A stretch of 64,000 bases of DNA from Symsagittifera roscoffensis (Eukaryota > Xenacoelomorpha > Acoela > Convolutidae): the NCBI RefSeq assembly GCF_963678635.1, contig NC_087065.1:41787430-41851429 (forward strand), given 5' to 3'. The notes under the pieces are model-generated. The model made no database searches and was not told the DNA's origin. It was given only the letters and a program-made list of their open reading frames with translations. Positions 32,870 to 43,421 of the stretch are shown one piece after another. Numbering within the stretch: the first letter of the stretch is position 1; each line of letters opens with the position of its first letter. Position numbers and translations under genes: made by a program.

Positions 32870-34047
32870 TCCTCCACCCCTAAACAAGGAAGAACGGGAG
32901 CGAGCTTTATGGTCGGGCGGGTCAGTTCGCTCGTAACGGTCTTTATGTCGGCGGATCTCGCGCATCCGTCCTTGCCATAGTGCAGTTTTAGGATACGTGC
33001 GAGTGGATAATGCCCACGTGGAGTGTCAGGCTCTTTGACCCAAACCAAGTCGCCGGCTTTCAACTTAAAAACTGACTGGTTGTGCCACTTTGCTCTCCTA
33101 TTGAGGGAAGGAACGTATTCCCGCATCCACCGTGTCCATATTGCGTTAGCGTATGATTGCGCTCTGGCGAACCGCTTCTTATGATCGAAGTTTTCTTCAA
33201 AACTTAGCGACGGAAAACTCGCTGCGTGTTGACCAAGTATAAAATGATTCGGGGTCAACGCCTCTAGATCTAGCGGATTGGTACTAACGGCTGTTATCGG
33301 TCTAGCGTTAAGTGATTGCTCAACAAGGCACAGCGTGGTTCTTAGAATCTCCTCAGTTACTCTCCTGTTGCCTAGGATGTCATACAAAACGCGCTTAACA
33401 CTCCGAACTAATCGCTCCCAGGACCCACCATGGTGCGGTGCGCTGGGTGGATTGAATTTCCACTTGATCCCTTTCTGAACAAAAACGGCGGGTGCGAGCT
33501 TGTTCCAACTCTCAACGCAAGCTAAGAGCTCTTTCTGAGCGCCAAAAAAGTTCGCGCCGTTGTCGGACATGATGGTAGTCGGAGTACCGCGACGTGCAAT
33601 AAACCTCTCCACGCCCATCACACAAGAGCTTGTGTCGAGCGAGGGGACCACTTCAATGTGCACCACTCTAGTGGTGAGACAGGTGAACAAAAAACCCCAC
33701 CTCTTTTCCGTACTTCTCCGGATTGGAACTAGGACCGGCCCAAAGTAGTCGACACCTGTGTTAGAGAAAGGAGGTTGCTTGTAACCCAGCCTTTCAATGG
33801 GCAGATCAGCCATCATATGAGTTACGGTTTGCGCTTTGCGTTTTCGGCACACAACGCATGTATTTTTGATGTTTCGCAGCAACCATCGCAAGTTTAACAC
33901 AACGTACTTCAAATTAACCACCGCACGCATGTAATCCAAGCCTTGATGGAAATTCCTAACGTGCAAGTGTTGAACTAATAACCGAACAACCGCGTGACGT
34001 GCATCAAATATAATCGGATGCTTGCTATCGAAATCGGAGTTAACCAA
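32851..34047 (-). CDS. BEL/Pao integrase
   Basis: 398 uninterrupted codons. A zinc-binding start (LVQHLHVRNFHQG, then CVVCRKRKAQTV) is followed by the core with D in TGVDYFGPV, D in MSDNGANFFG and E in GGSWERLVRSVKR, spaced as in BEL/Pao integrases. A basic C-terminal domain ends WVKEPDTPRGHYPLARI and finishes inside the LTR. Role: insertion of BEL cDNA, giving the 5-bp duplications seen at the flanks. The reading frame is separated from RNase H upstream by about 260 bp with stops. This is the best preserved ORF in the window. Confidence 0.92.
   Translation of the reverse strand: MVNSDFDSKHPIIFDARHAVVRLLVQHLHVRNFHQGLDYMRAVVNLKYVVLNLRWLLRNIKNTCVVCRKRKAQTVTHMMADLPIERLGYKQPPFSNTGVDYFGPVLVPIRRSTEKRWGFLFTCLTTRVVHIEVVPSLDTSSCVMGVERFIARRGTPTTIMSDNGANFFGAQKELLACVESWNKLAPAVFVQKGIKWKFNPPSAPHHGGSWERLVRSVKRVLYDILGNRRVTEEILRTTLCLVEQSLNARPITAVSTNPLDLEALTPNHFILGQHAASFPSLSFEENFDHKKRFARAQSYANAIWTRWMREYVPSLNRRAKWHNQSVFKLKAGDLVWVKEPDTPRGHYPLARILKLHYGKDGCARSADIKTVTSELTRPTIKLAPVLPCLGVEDVAAQI
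32870..32881 (-). other. BEL polypurine tract
   Basis: AGGGGTGGAGGA in element sense, immediately before the 3' LTR start TGTTGCAG. This is the expected plus-strand primer position. Confidence 0.88.
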
Positions 34048-34311
34048 GCGGCTGATGCGCCCAGTCGAGCGAAGGATGCCAGCTGGTCCAATGAACGGCG
34101 AATACTTGGCGATCCGACTGTTCTTCGTGATAACTTTACCGGATCTTAGTAGTTTTTAGCTCACTAGGGAATGTCTCACCCTGGAACAGGTAAATGAGCT
34201 TCTGTTCAGCAAAATCCATTTCAGACGGGTCTGTAATTTCTAATATACTCGACCGGAAATGTTTATGGGATGGCAGCCATCTTAACAAAAATGCCACTGC
34301 GCGTTTGTATT

Positions 34312-34878
34312 TTACAATTGAATTGAATCTCTCCCATTTTCCGAAGGGAAGATTTTTTCTGTCAAAACATCAACGACGAAATTTGACGAATTTTCCAGAC
34401 AAATGTCGATATCACATGATGGTCCTTTGAATCTTATTTTATCGATAACCCTTGTATCGGGCTTGAACGGCCAATCAGTTGTTCTCAATATACTAGGGCC
34501 ATTAACCCAGCTGCTTTCCTTGAGGGCTTCCGAAGAAATCCCTAGTGTACCGGTATCAGCTGGGTTATCACCGCTAAGTATGTGATGCCACTGATCAGTG
34601 CTGGTAGACTCCAGAATCTCACCATTGCGATTACCAACAAAAACGGGTAGTTTACTACAAGAGTGAAGCCACTGAAGAACAGTGGTACTATCTGTCCGCA
34701 TGAAAATATCCGTAACTTTGAACGTAAGACCTTTCAAAATTTCTTCTTTTAAGCGGGTTGCAAGAAGAGCCGCTTGAATCTCTAACTTTGGAATAAAAAG
34801 CGCTTTCATAGGCGCGACGCGGGCTTTGCCAAACACAAAGTCTAATTCGGTCTGATGGGAGCTAACAAGTCGCTCCAT
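34312..34878 (-). pseudogene. BEL/Pao RNase H region
   Basis: 188 codons. It shows KARVAPMKALFIPKLEIQAALLATRL (RNase H Glu region), FMRTDSTTVLQWLHS (Asp) and GDNPADTGTLGIS, the usual BEL/Pao order. It is shifted relative to the RT ORF to its right and to integrase on its left (34,311-34,048 contains stops). RNase H removes template RNA during cDNA synthesis. Confidence 0.82.
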
Positions 34879-34938
34879 CCTGCGAAAACATCCTGCGAAC
34901 TATCACCGAACATGTGAAGTTCTATTCGGTCGAAAGGT

Positions 34939-36140
34939 TCAGTGAAATAGCTGCGAGGTATTGTCAGAGAACCTAGAACCTAACAAATGAAGGCCTGAGT
35001 GCCACTCAAGGAATTGCTTTTTGATTTCCTCTGGCAGATCATCGTCCCATTTTTGACCGCTGATTCGCCAGATATTTTTCAATAGAAGGCGAGCCTTCAC
35101 GGTATACGGAGCCACTAACCCAATTGGATCAAAAACAGAAGAAACAAAACTCAACACGGTACGCTGAGTGATTGCTTTGTGTAGTGGACGATCAACCCCT
35201 CTACTAACGACTAAGATATTTTTTACGTGATCCCACTTAAGACCGAGAACATGCGACGACTGGTCTGGACTCGCACAAATATCTTTAACAGAGGAATTGG
35301 ACTCACGGTTGTCCGGATCAAGAGCGGTTGTTACGTCGGGCACGTTGCTGGCAAATTTTGTCAGACGAAACCCACCTAGTTTAAGCAACGAGATTAAATC
35401 CCTACCTAATTTCAAGGCGCCATCCCTGTTTTGAAAAGAATCCAGATAATCACCCATATAAAATTTTTGGACAACAGCCGAAGCAGCTTCGGGGTACTCA
35501 GCTTGATTATCCGATGCAGTCTTCTGCAAAGCAAAATTCGCACAAGTCGGCGAGTCACGAGCACCAAAAATGTGACGCGTATATTGGTGTACTACCACAC
35601 TTGATGTGGGGTCCTCCCGCCACAAAAAACGAAGAGAAGGTTGATCTTCTTCACGTACTCCAACCTGTAAAAACATCCCTTCAATGTCAGCTGAAACGGC
35701 GTATTTATGCTGACGGACTCTTAACAGTACAAAAAAGATTTTTTGTAGGAGATCCGGGCCAACCAACAGAGATTTGTTCAAGGAAGCGCCATGACACTTC
35801 GATGCCCCATTGAGGACTCGGCGCACCTTACGGGGTTTATTCGGGTTCAACACCGGGTGATGCGGGAGATACCACTCACGATCGGCTCGTGATTTGGGAT
35901 CGTGTGCCTTTCACGGAGCGACGGATCCTTATCTAGCCTCTTTTCCAAAGACTTTAATTGAGCTAAGGAGGAAAAATAGTTATTCGGTAAAGTACTTTCC
36001 TTATCGTTCCGAAGCATTGGTACAATGTACCTCTCACCATCGTTTGTCGGCGACTTTTCAAAACGGACAAAGCGCGTTTGTCGGCGGCGGAACGGGCATC
36101 TACCTGCTTGAAGGCTCCATATGACTCCAACTCGTACCAA
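34939..36140 (-). pseudogene. BEL/Pao reverse transcriptase with YMGD box
   Basis: ORFs 36140-35847 and 35853-34939. RT landmarks are NPNKPRKVRRVLNGASK, AVSADIEGMFLQVGV (motif A), FGARDSPTCANFALQ (motif B) and KFYMGDYLDSF (motif C). Motif C normally reads Y-M/V-D-D; here the first Asp codon is GGT (about 35,456), so one catalytic Asp is Gly. Other blocks (DPIGLVAPYTVKARLLL, QKWDDDLPEE) are typical of this superfamily. Probably inactive. Confidence 0.88.
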
Positions 36141-36886
36141 GTTTTAGTTTGGTCCGCAAGAGACATGTCTTCGACAATACACTTAAAGCAAGACGAGTTC
36201 GACTTAAAGGACGGCGGTAACGGACCATTTAAAACCCAACCTATCGGAAGGCGTACGGCGCACGGTGAAATAGAGTCCTCCCCCAGAAGGTACTCAACGG
36301 GTCTTATGGCATGGTAGGAATCCTGTCCAATAATTATTTCGACGTCCTCATACTTATAATGTCTAGGTTTGATCGGAGCCAACTGCGGGTATTTTTCCTG
36401 TAATTCAGGAATGCTTATGCTATACGATCCAATACGAATATGATCCTTAACATAAGCTCGAAAAGAAAACGAAAATTCACTATTATTCGTTTCGGCGGAA
36501 ACTTGAAAACTTACTTGCTGAGTTTTCGTCAAGCTCGTGGAATTGAATCTATTTATGGTGAGGTTAACGGGAGTGCCAACCAAATGGAGGCGTTTTACGA
36601 GATTGGCGGATACCCATGAGTGCATGGAAGCACTATCGCAAAGAGCTAGGGCATTAGTAATCGTCGCATCCGAAGAGACGGCGAGTGATGCAACTGGCAG
36701 GAGGCCTTTAGTGGACTCCTGGCTATGAATATCGCCGACGGCAGCGTATCCTTTTAGTATCCTTAGGAGGAAAAATTGTCTCCGCTCCATGTAAGAGCAC
36801 GTTGTGTGTGCTTTCACAATCTGGCTTGGGGCACTTTCTGGCCTTGCTACAATTACGAAAACTGTGATTGCTCTGTAAAAACGCAA
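35963..36886 (-). pseudogene. BEL/Pao protease region
   Basis: 307 codons, overlapping gag in another frame (frameshift near 36,800) and RT (near 36,000). Active-site segment LALCDSASMHSWVSANL has the D-S-A form common in this superfamily in place of D-T-G. It is followed by a second hydrophobic block VEIIIGQDSYHAIRP. The C-terminal half (LLGEDSISPCAVRLPIGWVL, then DADARSAADKRAL-like spacer) links to RT. Confidence 0.78.
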
Positions 36887-38249
36887 AGCAAAGTTTTTGT
36901 TCGGCTACATGTTTTGCTCGCTGCGTAGCGTTTTTCTCTTTGAATACGGCGCAATTCCAAAGAGCGTGTTGACCTTTACATACAAAACATGGAGGGTACT
37001 TTGGTTTTTCCTTAATCTTATTACTCACATTTGCGTTACTAGCAAACACTTTCGTACCTACTTTTTGCTTAACTGGTTCTTCAGACTTACCCTTAGAATT
37101 GATCGTTTTTAGCCTCTCATGACCCTCCGCTTTTTCTTTAAGCCATTCGTTGAAATCTAGCAGAGTTGGTCTATGCAATTGGCGTCTTACGGTTTGCCTT
37201 GACCAAGCCTCCTTAAGGTTCGGGGGAAGCTTACTCACAGCTTGATTCAGTAAGTTAACACTTTTCAGGTCGTCGTTAAAAGACAGGGACTTGAATATGA
37301 CAACAAGTCCAGAAATTGCAGAGAAAAATCCAATTACAATTTCCGAGTTATGCATTTTCAGCGGCGGAAAATTACTCAATTTATCTAGATGAGCCCCTAC
37401 TACAGCATGCGGCTGCCCGAACTTTCTTTGAAGAGTTGCTAATGCGTCTTTATATAATACTCCGCTATAGCTATACTCAGCTATTGCGGATTTTGCTTTA
37501 CCCACTACGAGCGTTTTCAAATAGGTAAGCTTTTCATCGTCACTGAGTATGGCTGAATCGACCGTCGATGTGAATTGCCCAAACCACTCATGCCAATTAA
37601 GTGGGTTGCCATCGAACTGGGTCAGCTTCCACTCAAGGAGATGATCTTTTCGGCTGTGCATGAGTATATTAACCAACTCTCGTGTCGAAAGTGGACGCTC
37701 GACGTCTGCACCAGGTGAATTACCGGGAGTTGGCTCTGTGTAATTCGATGAGTTACCGTGACAATCGGGAACGAACGGTTGATTAGCATGTGAAGAATTT
37801 TCAGGCTGTGCAAAGAACACAGTCCCTCCACTTGTGTAAGGAACAAAATTATTCGTAGGAACAATCGGAGTTACTGTGGAAAAAACTGTTGTCGAAGGAA
37901 TGTAGTGATGTTGAGCTGACATTAAAGGGGCAGCAACAGCTGGTCTCCACAAATTACTATAAGGATTATAGTGGTCACTTGAAAAGTTATAACTACTAAC
38001 GGGAACACCCATATGTTGTTGTGATGGGATTACAGGTGCTTGGTAGCCAGCTACTACTGATCCTGTAGTGTGATGACTTAAAGAAACCTGATTAACTGCT
38101 GTTGATGCAGGAACGAACGGTGCTACACCAGAAGGAACTTCTGCAGATGTTGTCGGAGCAAAATAATTTTCAGAAGTTACCGGGACTACTGACCCTGTGT
38201 TTGGATTGCCTAGCACCGGATGAGTGGACAGAAAAGTTTGCTGAGGCAA
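36723..38249 (-). pseudogene. BEL/Pao gag with zinc knuckles
   Basis: 508 codons. The N-terminal 180 residues are Q/P/S/T/H-rich. The capsid-like core follows (LTQFDGNPLNWHEWFGQFTS, LTYLKTLVVGKAKSAI, LSNFPPLKMHNSE). The C-terminus has cysteine motifs: CFVCKGQHALWNC (one residue shorter than canonical), CFAFLQSNHSFRNC (second Cys replaced by Phe), and CPKPDCESTH. It continues from 38770-38285 through a frameshift near 38,280. Confidence 0.88.
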
Positions 38250-38284
38250 ATTTTTAGAAACAGGTTGAATGACCTGCTGTAATC

Positions 38285-39292
38285 CTACTGCGATCGGACC
38301 AAACTCGACAAATTATGTTGCTGTCCGTGAATGTGGTTACTGTAATACAATCCCGGATCACTAGAAGCTGCCTGGCCATTATTCACTCCTGTAAAACTTG
38401 ATGAGACCAAGTAGTTTGTTGATGCAGGAAAAAGTGCCTCAGGAGCTGTTGAACAAACGTGCTGCTCTTGATTGGGAACTACAACAGCATCAGGCTGATT
38501 GTGGTCGACAGATTCGACCCAGTGACGCGTACAATCCTTTTCGTCTATTGTTAGTTGTGGAGAGTTTCGAGTTAAACCACTTTCCTCGGCATTCTCGCTG
38601 ATTTCCGACAACTCATCTTCTAACTCAAGCCCTTTCAACTCAATTTCTGCCAGTTTTTTCCTGTGTTCTTCAGCCAATTCTTCCAACTCTAAACGGCTTT
38701 GTTGTTCTTTCAGTCTTAATGATACCTTTGCCTGCCTCTCAAGTTCCTCTTGTTGTTTCTTTAAAATCATTAAATCGCGCTTTTTCTCAGAAAGTGTTTT
38801 CGACGGAGCGGCGGTATAACTAGATTTCTGAGAACCCGATTGCTGATGTGGGCTGCTTCGATGCGACTACTTAGAGCGGTTATCTGTTTTATGCGACCGG
38901 GGTTTTTCACTTTTTTCAGAATGATGAGAAACTTTTGAGCTGCTGTCTATTTTGTCCGGCTCTGTTACTGCCTCAAAACTTGTTTTATATGTGATAGCTT
39001 CCTGCAGAACTTTATCGTTGCTTTGACTCAACTTATGAAGCAACATATCCTGTGCCGGTATCAATTCGTCGGGATTGGCACTTTTTGCAGCCATATCAAT
39101 CAACTCACTATTTATCTGGACCGCTTGTTCTATATAGTTCCTACATTTTTCAAAATAAGTATCAATTTTTGAGCAACGACTCTGACTCTCTATGTATTCT
39201 AAAACTATTTCATGGCATTTATAAAGTTCGTTTTCGAGATTGCTACGTTTCTCAAACAACTTCTTAATTTTCTTCTGAAACTTAACTTCCAT
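38285..39292 (-). pseudogene. BEL/Pao gag N-terminal coiled coils
   Basis: 39292-38867 and 38770-38285 are one frame with a single TAG at 38,867. The first part is helical (MEVKFQKKIKKLFEKRSNLE); the second is a strongly heptad-like coil (QQEELERQAKVSLRLKEQ...), then an acidic and Q/S-rich tail. This matches the usual N-terminal layout of BEL gag. Start ATG at 39292. Confidence 0.8.
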
Positions 39293-40180
39293 GCTTAATA
39301 ATTTCAGAAACTAACGACTCTCAGAAAATACTTTATTTTCACTCAAGTAAATCCACAAAATACTTTTACCTGGCGTTAAAGTTAAAGCTTAAACCGAGCT
39401 TTGTGAAACAAGTCCCTTTTACGCGCTTTTGAGACGGCGCGGATAGTATACGGAGCGTGTGGTCTAGAGAACTAGCGCCTAGAATGAATACCATATACTT
39501 CAGAGACCTATGCGACGGCTACGTTACGCTTAAGTACCAACGGGGGAGGGGGAAATTAAGTAGGTCAATTGAACTCCAACAACGCACACGGAGTAAACCT
39601 GAGGATGAAAGAATTCAACTTAACTCACTTAATATCACCGTACCTGACAACTTAACATTAGTGTCGCGCAACGAAGTCAATAATCGGACGGGCTGAAACG
39701 GCTTAGATTTACTTGAAGCTAACTGGCTTTTAATTTCACCAATGGTGGGTGGGGGATCAGGCAAATTGGTTAAGTTCCAACAACACACGCGGAAAAACAA
39801 CACACGCAGACCACTTACCATAAGGTTGGTGTCATGTTACAGCACAGTTTCGCAGAATTATGGGGACGTTTTGAGGAATTTTTGGCAATTTTTTTACTTT
39901 TTTCCTAAAATTTTTTGGAAATTTTTGGTCAGCTGGTTCGAGTCATAAACCGATCCAAAAACTAGTCTAGTACCCCTTGTCTATGATCCGATTTTCTGGA
40001 TTTTCAATCCGTTCACAATTACCCAAAAATTTGTGGTATCGGGAAAATTACCACTCGTAGCTTGCTTTGAGTTGGGATACACAATAAGACATTAACACAT
40101 CGTACGTAATTTTATTGCAACTTTGTAAAAATTAGAATAGTCTTACAGTTTTTTGACGGTTTTGGAGTTTTTCGGCACCG
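39293..40180. other. BEL 5' untranslated region
   Basis: Between gag ATG and the protease-like fragment. Contains a short degenerate duplication (about 39,545-39,600 and 39,765-39,815, sharing TTCCAACAACACACGCGG-like sequence). No supported gene. Confidence 0.45.
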
Positions 40181-40566
40181 GAAATTTCTCTCTCACGAGT
40201 CTGAAAAAATGGTCTCTCGTGCCTGTCTGTGGGAATGGAGCACATTTTCTCGATGAGGAGGGCCAAACCACTCAAGAGGTAGTATTGGATAGTTCCAGAA
40301 TTATGAAGTCATAGCCGTAAGTTACGTCACCGGGGTATTCTGGGAAGTAGCGGTACTGTCTCACACTGTATTTTATACTGGATCCTCTTTCGTCATTGTC
40401 GCTTCTGGTGAAGTCGCCAGTACAAACTGATATCTTTTCTGCACCCAACCATCCATTTTCATACACGCAATGAGCAGCGGTTATTACTTCCCACGATGAG
40501 ATAATGGTAACTCCGCAAACAAGATGTCTACTAAAGTGTGTAAGTTCAAACGTTTCGGTTCATAAA
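40181..40566 (-). pseudogene. Trypsin-like (S1) serine protease fragment inside BEL
   Basis: Open stretch 40466-40272 extended at both ends. Upstream reads HLVCGVTIISSWEVITAAHC: the conserved C-G-(G), I-S and W/V-TAAHC block with catalytic His. Downstream is YGYDFIILEL, the block with catalytic Asp (D-I-A-L-L in most members). The Ser half is absent, and a stop follows at 40,272. No signal peptide or intron is visible in the piece. It lies between the BEL primer-binding site and gag, in element sense, so it looks like host coding sequence captured by the element. An insertion of host DNA after integration cannot be excluded. Confidence 0.72.
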
Positions 40567-40583
40567 TCTTTCAAAAAGGAATT

Positions 40584-40601
40584 GTCCCTTGTGGGGCGCC
40601 A
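40584..40601 (-). other. BEL primer-binding site
   Basis: TGGCGCCCCACAAGGGAC in element sense, three bases after the end of the 5' LTR. The TGG start and GC-rich body are typical of a site pairing with the CCA end of a tRNA. I did not identify the tRNA. Confidence 0.82.
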
Positions 40602-40604
40602 AAA

Positions 40605-41088
40605 TGTGTGCGTCAATTTCCACGATTATAAAAAAACGGTTTTTTAAACACTTTAATTAATGAGTATTTTCTCGGCAAAACAACTCCGGAAATTTGAAAT
40701 TATAATGATAATTTTAACAAGCTTTTTTTATCGGTAACATCGGCCACAAAAACTGCATAACTCAAAGCAAGCTGCAAAAATGTCCAGTATTTGTCCTTGA
40801 GACAAATTGCTCTTTTTAAAGGTCAGCCTTAATCAAGGCTGAACCAAATTAGAGCGAAAAGACGGTTAAAATAGGTTTTGGGGAGGATCGAGCCTGGTTA
40901 CGGAGCATCCCATCAAGTTCGGTGCATATTCGAGTTCTAGAAAGGAAATGACCTAGTCGAGATTCGAACCGGCGCCGAACCCGCCGGGACGCACCATGTA
41001 TACGCTTGGCTACTGTCCCTATATGCATTTACATTTTGGTTCAGTTTTATATGCATTTATACTATTGTTTTGTATTTGCGCTGCAACA
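40605..41088 (-). repeat. BEL/Pao element 5' LTR
   Basis: 484 bp, TG...CA, paired with 32,386-32,869. Followed outside by GCAAG. Contains the second copy of the tRNA-like segment (40,952-41,021). Confidence 0.93.
40952..41021 (-). other. tRNA-like segment inside BEL 5' LTR
   Basis: Same segment as at 32,733-32,802, with a one-base change at the end of the B box (GGTTCGAATCT) and a few changes in the middle. Its presence in both LTRs means it was part of the LTR before this insertion. Confidence 0.6.
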
Positions 41089-43342
41089 GCAAGTTACCAG
41101 TGCAGTCACTGGTTCCCAGCCTATCTCTTAATAACCTTATGCCTTTAACTGCTTTCTTTTCTGTTGTCTTATTAGGTCTTGACAAAACAATATCCCCCCG
41201 GATTGACAATAATAGGACCCCTCCGGAATTGCAAAATTGGACCCCTCCGGGTTGGCAAAACTAGACCCCTCCGGATTGGCAAAATTGGGACCTCTTCGGA
41301 TTGGCAAAATTGGGACCCCTCCGGATTGGGACCCCTCCGTATTGGCAAAAATAGAACCCTCCGGAATGGCAAAATTGGGACCCCTTCGGATTGGCAAAAT
41401 TAGACCCCTCCGGATTGGCAAAGTTGGGACCCCTCCGGATTGGGACCCCTCCGGGTTTGTAAAAAAAGCTTCTCAGGGACTTTTTTTAATTTTGACCCGA
41501 AACTCTTCCAGATACGTTCTCTGATGCTATTATGCTGTTTGAACTAACTACGAAGGGTGTATCGTCTTTCCTTAGACCCTTCCGGATTGAAGTTAAGCCT
41601 CTTATTTGACAATTCACCCTAACGGTGAAGTGTCTAATCACTAGCCTAGTTTCGACTTGACTATAGTTTTCTGGTCCCCTTAGCCTTCCCTTTTTGTCTA
41701 GAGCAGCGTTAAATTACCTTATTCAACCGTTACTACCTTTTGGTAGGGGTGTAAGGGCTTTCTAAAAAAACTTATAAAACGTGAAGGGTCTACCTTCCCG
41801 AATTGCTGAATTTGCTAAAAACAATATCAAAAAATTTTCACACTTATTTTTTTGAAGAATTGATGTTTTTATGAGTAAGTTCACCTAATTTTTGATCTAA
41901 TGGTACCAAGATCAACTGGATTTGTCTAGTAGTTCCAACGTTATTAACCAAAACGTCTTTTTCTAAAATCAAAAAATTTTCTCTCTTATAGGTTCCGCCT
42001 AACTTTTTTTTGCAATTCTGTTCTTTTCGACCTAAAAAAAATATTGACCCGAGCTCAGAAGGCCTATACTTGTCTAGTTCAATGCAAAAACTCGATCTAA
42101 AACGTTCCAGTTGAAAAAATTTGCCAAAAACAATGCTATTTGGACCCCTCCGGATTGATGAATCCACCAAATCAAACACGTTAATTTCGATTTCTCTGTA
42201 ACCCGGAAGGTTATCGACAAACGGGTTTTAAAAACTGTCGATTCACTAGTGGACGTTGTCCGAACAACACTTTTTTCTGTCCTAACTGAAAAATTTCAAA
42301 AATTTATTTCATTTTATAGTGTTTCGTTTTTTCAAAAATCACTTAAATTCGGTTTTTGGTACCCAAATTGTTCCATCCACTTCTGAACTAAACTCAACCG
42401 GTTCTACTTATTATACTAATACATTTACAATGTAACTCACTAATTTAGTGCCTTTTTTCCGTTTCAAAAAATATAGGTATCTCAAAAATCACGATTTGTG
42501 GGGGGTTCAAAATATCGCTATTTTGTGTTTTTCACTGAAAAACGATATAGGAGTATTAATATAGGCTAAATAGGTAAAAAAAACTAGTAATACTATACCC
42601 CTCCGGGTTTGTTCAATATCCGAATTAACGTGCTTAACTCGGAAATTCGCAGTTCGGTGAAGGGTCACTACAGTGCAGCACTGTCGAGCCCCCCACAGAT
42701 TACTATCTTACTTTTTGTACCAAAAGGGATACAAAACTTGTTAACAATACCCAAAAGTCGATTGTTGTTGTCGTTATGCCCCTTCTTGTCGCTCCTTGAA
42801 ATCCTTGCCGGATCAGTCTTCTTCACTAATCCCGAGACCCTTCCGGATTGAGCGCAAATTATCATTAACGTGCTTAAATACTCAAATAACCCTGCTGTAC
42901 AAGCACCACAAACGGGCCACAAAATTGATCGTAACGATCCTGACTGATATAAATGCCTGTAACAACAATATATCTAACAACAACAAATGGGAGGGTCGGA
43001 TCACATCTCGTCTAGGGGGATGATTTCTACTGATTTGATACTTTTTTTTTTACTGTTTTGGTTTTTTCGGATATTTTTTCAATGTTTTTTTGTTTTTCTT
43101 AGGTACTATACTACTTTTTGTTTGGTTTCTTATATATATCTTCAAGTGTTTTTGGTCACAGACCTCTCAGGGAACGAGGGGACGGCCGATCCCCCCACCC
43201 TTCCTGGAACGTGAACTTTCGGTGTTAACTAGGTTAAAAAGCTTTTCACGGGAATCCGGAAGGCTTCCGCGTTCCGAACTACCCTTCTCTCCCGGAGGTT
43301 AGGGCCTATAAACGCAGTTAGGGCGTTATTATGAGCATCCGC
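41089..43342 (-). repeat. Leader of copy B, right part
   Basis: Continues the copy B leader after the BEL insertion and matches 24,846-26,831 of copy A. Differences: about 250 extra bases at 41,540-41,791 absent from A, and scattered indels in homopolymers. Includes the second minisatellite. Ends at GAGCATCCGC, where similarity with A stops. Confidence 0.65.
41198..41460. repeat. Minisatellite, second copy
   Basis: Same 12-unit array as at 24,954-25,215, including the two short 16-bp units in the same positions, so it was duplicated as a block. Further single core motifs occur at about 41,578, 42,145, 42,838 and 43,893. Confidence 0.9.
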
Positions 43343-43421
43343 TCAGCGCGGAGTGCTCGTTAACGGTTCTGCCGGTCAATATGCTAAAAGAATAACACCC
43401 AGGAGCGCCATAAAACATCTA

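Noticed and set aside
43395-43412. Primer-binding site TGGCGCTCCTGGGTG next to block R1'
   Set aside because: It lies about 10 bases from the drawn terminal-repeat edge, and its complement does not resemble a tRNA 3' half with a T-loop. Too weak to list as a feature.
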